The notes under the pieces were generated by a model. The model was not told the DNA's origin, did no database searches, and saw only the letters and a program-made list of their open reading frames with translations. 35,480 bases of DNA from UBA3537 sp964219345 (GTDB lineage: Bacteria; Bacteroidota; Bacteroidia; Flavobacteriales; Flavobacteriaceae), in NCBI GenBank assembly GCA_964219345.1, contig CAXPPN010000006.1:1-35480 (forward strand), given 5' to 3'. Below, in pieces: positions 32,771-35,480 of the stretch. The position numbers were made by a program, and so were the translations under genes. The first letter of the stretch is position 1. Each line of letters opens with the position of its first letter.

Positions 32771-32771
32771 T

Positions 32772-33599
32772 ATGAATTTAAAACTTCTTCAATTAGAACT
32801 ACAAAAGTTATTACTCAACCGAACAAGTAAAATATTGATATTCATTTCATTTATTTTACCACTTTGTGTCATCGTTTTATCTTCAATAAAAATCAATTTT
32901 TTTGGGTTTTTTACTCTCGAACTTGGCGAACTTGGAATTTTTAACTTCCCTTTAGTTTGGCATGTCACTACCTATTTTTCAGCCCTATTCAAATTCTTTT
33001 TTGCAATTGTTGTGGTGTCAATGATTGGGAACGAATACAGCAATAAAACATTAAAACAAAACTTAATTGATGGCTTGAGTAAAAAAGAATTTATTCTTTC
33101 TAAATTTTATGCTATTCTATTTTTCTCTTTAATATCTACAATCATTATATTTCTTATATCTCTGATTTTAGGACTTATTTTCTCAAGTTATAATGAATTT
33201 GGCATCATTATAAGAGAAATAGAATATCTACCTGCTTACTTTATTAAGCTTGTTGGCTTCTTTTCATTTTGTTTGTTTCTTGGTGTGCTGGCAAAAAGAT
33301 CGGCTTTTGCTTTGGCGTTTCTTTTTGTTGAATTTATTTTTGAATGGATTATTTTTGGGCTAATTGTTTGGAAATTTAATGTGGAACTAGCCTCAAAAAT
33401 TCAGAGCTTCTTCCCTTTAACTTCAATGTCAAATCTAATAAAACAACCTTTTCAGCGTATAGCAATTACAAAATTTCCAGACAAAAGTAGTTTGGACTAC
33501 GACTATACAGTACATTTCGAAACTATGATAATTGTTGGAATTTGGACTTTAATATTTATATATCTATCCTATTTTCTTTTAAAGAAAAGAGATTTATAA
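32772..33599 (+). CDS. ABC-2 type transporter permease
   Basis: A 275-residue protein when started at the ATG at 32772; an earlier in-frame start at 32724 would overlap the peptidase gene. About six hydrophobic segments are visible, near residues 19-40, 62-87, 102-132, 150-180, 185-208 and 250-270. The motif EYSNKTLKQNLIDGLSKKEFILSK between segments 2 and 3 is typical of ABC-2 (NatB/YhhJ-like) permeases. Such proteins work with a separate cytoplasmic ATPase, and none lies on either side. Its start two bases after the M28 stop suggests co-transcription with an unrelated peptidase. The gene has no terminator that I can recognise. Confidence 0.82.
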   Translation: MNLKLLQLELQKLLLNRTSKILIFISFILPLCVIVLSSIKINFFGFFTLELGELGIFNFPLVWHVTTYFSALFKFFFAIVVVSMIGNEYSNKTLKQNLIDGLSKKEFILSKFYAILFFSLISTIIIFLISLILGLIFSSYNEFGIIIREIEYLPAYFIKLVGFFSFCLFLGVLAKRSAFALAFLFVEFIFEWIIFGLIVWKFNVELASKIQSFFPLTSMSNLIKQPFQRIAITKFPDKSSLDYDYTVHFETMIIVGIWTLIFIYLSYFLLKKRDL

Positions 33600-33669
33600 G
33601 TTCAACTTTAACTGCTCATTATTTGTTGTAAAATTTTGTTAACTAGAGACTAATATCTTTAGTTTTTTC

Positions 33670-33677
33670 TAAATTTG
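33670..33677 (+). promoter_or_regulatory. -7 promoter box of the large secreted protein gene
   Basis: TAAATTTG matches TAnnTTTG, 18 bases before the ATG at 33696. There is no TTG at the expected -33 position. Confidence 0.5.
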
Positions 33678-33695
33678 AAAAGACAAATTCCACTA

Positions 33696-35480
33696 ATGAA
33701 AGCTAATTTACTTACCTGCCTTATATTCACAACATGCCTTTTTGGATACTCACAAGCCGAAGCCTCTCATTGGTACTTTGGTAATGGTGCTGGTCTTGTT
33801 TTTGATGTTAATACAGGAACAGTCACAAGTACTGATGCAGCATCTAACACAATTAATACTAATGAAGGGTGTTCGTCGATTTCTGATTTCAACGGCAATC
33901 TGTTATTTTACACAGATGGAAGAAATGTATGGGACAAAAACCACAGCATCATGTCCAATGCTAATTATAATTCTGGAACAGGTTTGATGGGCGATCCCTC
34001 AAGTACATCATCAGGACTTATTATTCCAAAACCAGGTGATCCAAATCAATATTACATATTTACAGTAGATGAGCCACATCATCAAAATGCGTTTGCATTT
34101 CCAAATCAAGGACCTGCTGAGGCTAATGGTAGTTCCACAAATGAATATGATAGTGGTGGTGGTGTTCCAGGTGCGGACGATGGATTTAATAACGGTTTTG
34201 CCTATTCATTAGTTGATTTAACATTAAACAATGGTAACGGCAACGTTGTTAGTGCAGAAAAAAATATACAACTTGTTACTTATGACCCTAACGAACAGGG
34301 TCAAGAGAGCTATAAATGTTCAGAAAAAATAACAGCAGTAGAACACAGCGACAAACAGTCCTATTGGGTACTCACACAGTTTATAGATAACTTTTACGCT
34401 TTCAGAGTTGATGCGGCTGGAGTAAATACAACGCCTGTAGTTACAAATATTATCCCTTTAATTAATTTTGAAGGCTATAGAAGAAACGCAATCGGGTATA
34501 TGAAAGCTTCCCCAGATGGCTCAAGAATTGCAGTTTGTCACCGTCAAAATGGTAATCAACAAGGTGGTTTCTCGAATAACACAGGAAGTGTTTGGATTTA
34601 TGATTTTGATAATACCACAGGGGTTTTATCAAATCCCATAAATTTATTACCAAATTTTGGACCTTACAGTGTTGAATTTTCGCCAGACTCTTCAAAATTA
34701 TATGTCTCTGGAAGTAACTCAGTTACACAATTTGATTTAAATACCAGTGATCCCGCATCAACAGATTTTGTGGTCTACAGTGGTTTTAATTTTATTGGAG
34801 CATTACAACTTGGCCCTGATGGAAAAGTATATGTTGCAAACTCAGAAGATTCACAGTCATTAGATGTAATAAATGATCCAAATACTTACGGGATTGATGC
34901 TGACTATGTGCCCTACCAAGTTCAGTTGGCACCAGGAACTTTTTCTAATATTGGTCTTCCTCCCTTTATACAATCTTTTTTCTTAGCTTCCATACAGCTC
35001 GAAAATTCATGTGTTGGTCAAGATGTAAATTTTAGCGTAAATAGCACCCAGGTTTTTGATAGTATTGCATGGGATTTTGGTGATGGAATAGGAATTGCAA
35101 ATGAAAATAACCCAAGTTACATTTTTTCAACTCCTGGCACATACACAGTGTCTGCAGAAATTACCGCAGGAACAGAAGTCATTACTTTTACTGAAGATAT
35201 AATTATTAGTCAAAATCCAACAGCATTCCCAACTGATGATCTCTTTGTTTGTGATGATAATAATGATGGTGTTTCTTCTTTTACATTTCAAGAATCTGGA
35301 GATGATATCATAAATGGACAGGATACTGCTGTTTATTCGATTTCCTATCACCTTAGCTTAGCCGATGCAGAAAACAATGCAAATGCTATCAATTTACCCT
35401 ATCAGAATACAAACTCTACAGAAGAAATTTTTGTCCGAATTGAAAACAATAACAATTCCAATTGTTTCGATACAACGTCT
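33696..35480 (+). CDS. Large secreted protein with propeller and PKD domains, probable T9SS type B cargo (N-terminal part)
   Basis: The reading frame is open from the ATG at 33696 to the right edge: 595 codons with no stop. A signal peptide (MKANLLTCLIFTTCLFGYSQ) is followed by ASHWYFGNGAGLVFDV and EGCSSISDFNGNLLFYTDG, a beginning known from many flavobacterial T9SS type B proteins. Residues 20-430 contain propeller-like blades (SPDGSRIAVCHRQNG, FSPDSSKLYVSGS, LGPDGKVYVANSE). A PKD domain spans about 436-508 with the marker WDFGDG at 459-464. From about 508 a module starting FPTDDLFVCDDNNDG begins, of a kind usually repeated in tandem before the C-terminal sorting domain. The sorting domain is outside the window, so type IX secretion and surface attachment are inferred from the family. 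Likely adhesion or matrix function. Confidence 0.85.
   Translation, partial: MKANLLTCLIFTTCLFGYSQAEASHWYFGNGAGLVFDVNTGTVTSTDAASNTINTNEGCSSISDFNGNLLFYTDGRNVWDKNHSIMSNANYNSGTGLMGDPSSTSSGLIIPKPGDPNQYYIFTVDEPHHQNAFAFPNQGPAEANGSSTNEYDSGGGVPGADDGFNNGFAYSLVDLTLNNGNGNVVSAEKNIQLVTYDPNEQGQESYKCSEKITAVEHSDKQSYWVLTQFIDNFYAFRVDAAGVNTTPVVTNIIPLINFEGYRRNAIGYMKASPDGSRIAVCHRQNGNQQGGFSNNTGSVWIYDFDNTTGVLSNPINLLPNFGPYSVEFSPDSSKLYVSGSNSVTQFDLNTSDPASTDFVVYSGFNFIGALQLGPDGKVYVANSEDSQSLDVINDPNTYGIDADYVPYQVQLAPGTFSNIGLPPFIQSFFLASIQLENSCVGQDVNFSVNSTQVFDSIAWDFGDGIGIANENNPSYIFSTPGTYTVSAEITAGTEVITFTEDIIISQNPTAFPTDDLFVCDDNNDGVSSFTFQESGDDIINGQDTAVYSISYHLSLADAENNANAINLPYQNTNSTEEIFVRIENNNNSNCFDTTS

Noticed and set aside
32724..32771. 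Start of the permease inside the M28 gene
   Set aside because: The added 16 residues repeat out-of-frame peptidase codons, whereas the ATG at 32772 gives a normal N-terminus before the first membrane segment.
1..35480. Defence system, CRISPR array, toxin-antitoxin pair, prophage or biosynthetic cluster
   Set aside because: No gene with the relevant domains and no regularly spaced repeat array was found. The XRE protein has no adjacent toxin-like gene.

Overview
This is a 35.5 kb, AT-rich, gene-dense stretch of chromosome from a member of the Bacteroidota, most probably a marine-type Flavobacteriaceae. The evidence is: proteins of typical flavobacterial form (DUF4199 protein, GlmU-family protein, a CarB of 950 residues, an 83-residue type B L31, a large secreted propeller/PKD protein of the type IX secretion kind); promoters with the phylum-specific -7 box TAnnTTTG, three of them with TTTG or TTG exactly 19 nt upstream; and A-rich instead of Shine-Dalgarno start regions. 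I see no rRNA, tRNA, CRISPR, insertion sequence or prophage. Most of the window is core chromosome.

Layout. 1-1496: a small divergent cell-envelope cluster (ankyrin-repeat protein, cut by the window edge, and an OB-fold protein leftward; a haem c lipoprotein overlapping a YceI-family protein rightward), closed by a bidirectional terminator. 1516-4638: carB and rpmH, both leftward, separated by a terminator. 4807-10947: a TPR-like membrane protein, a lytic transglycosylase, a small YjdJ-type acetyltransferase, mtaB, an orphan peptide-type ABC binding lipoprotein and a GlmU-family protein, arranged in alternating directions with overlapping or nearly touching convergent ends. 11028-11746: rpmE2 and an XRE regulator. 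11997-17311: DUF4199 protein, family 2 glycosyltransferase, an unannotated 55-residue protein, a phosphohexomutase and an MsbA-like ABC exporter, all rightward. 17314-18345: an Asp-box/YCF48-like lipoprotein, leftward. 18442-23444: an RsmB-type rRNA methyltransferase and purL.

23555-31312 is a fatty-acid degradation region: a long-chain acyl-CoA synthetase under its own promoter, then marR-fadN-fadA-fadE. The three enzymes have the same order and domain arrangement as the Bacillus fadNAE operon (hydroxyacyl-CoA dehydrogenase domain before the hydratase domain), but the local regulator is of the MarR family and sits behind two near-identical palindromes that overlap its promoter. A strong hairpin terminator closes the unit.

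31439-35480: a secreted M28-family peptidase with an Asp where the first zinc-ligand His is expected, an ABC-2 type permease without a neighbouring ATPase, and the first 595 codons of a large secreted protein (signal peptide, propeller-like region, PKD domain) that runs off the right edge.

I did not find a clearly new multi-gene system. The best candidates for a second look are the MarR operator pair and fad operon, the 55-residue protein at 13568-13735, the envelope cluster at the left edge, the CarB without its allosteric domain, and the M28 zinc-site substitution.
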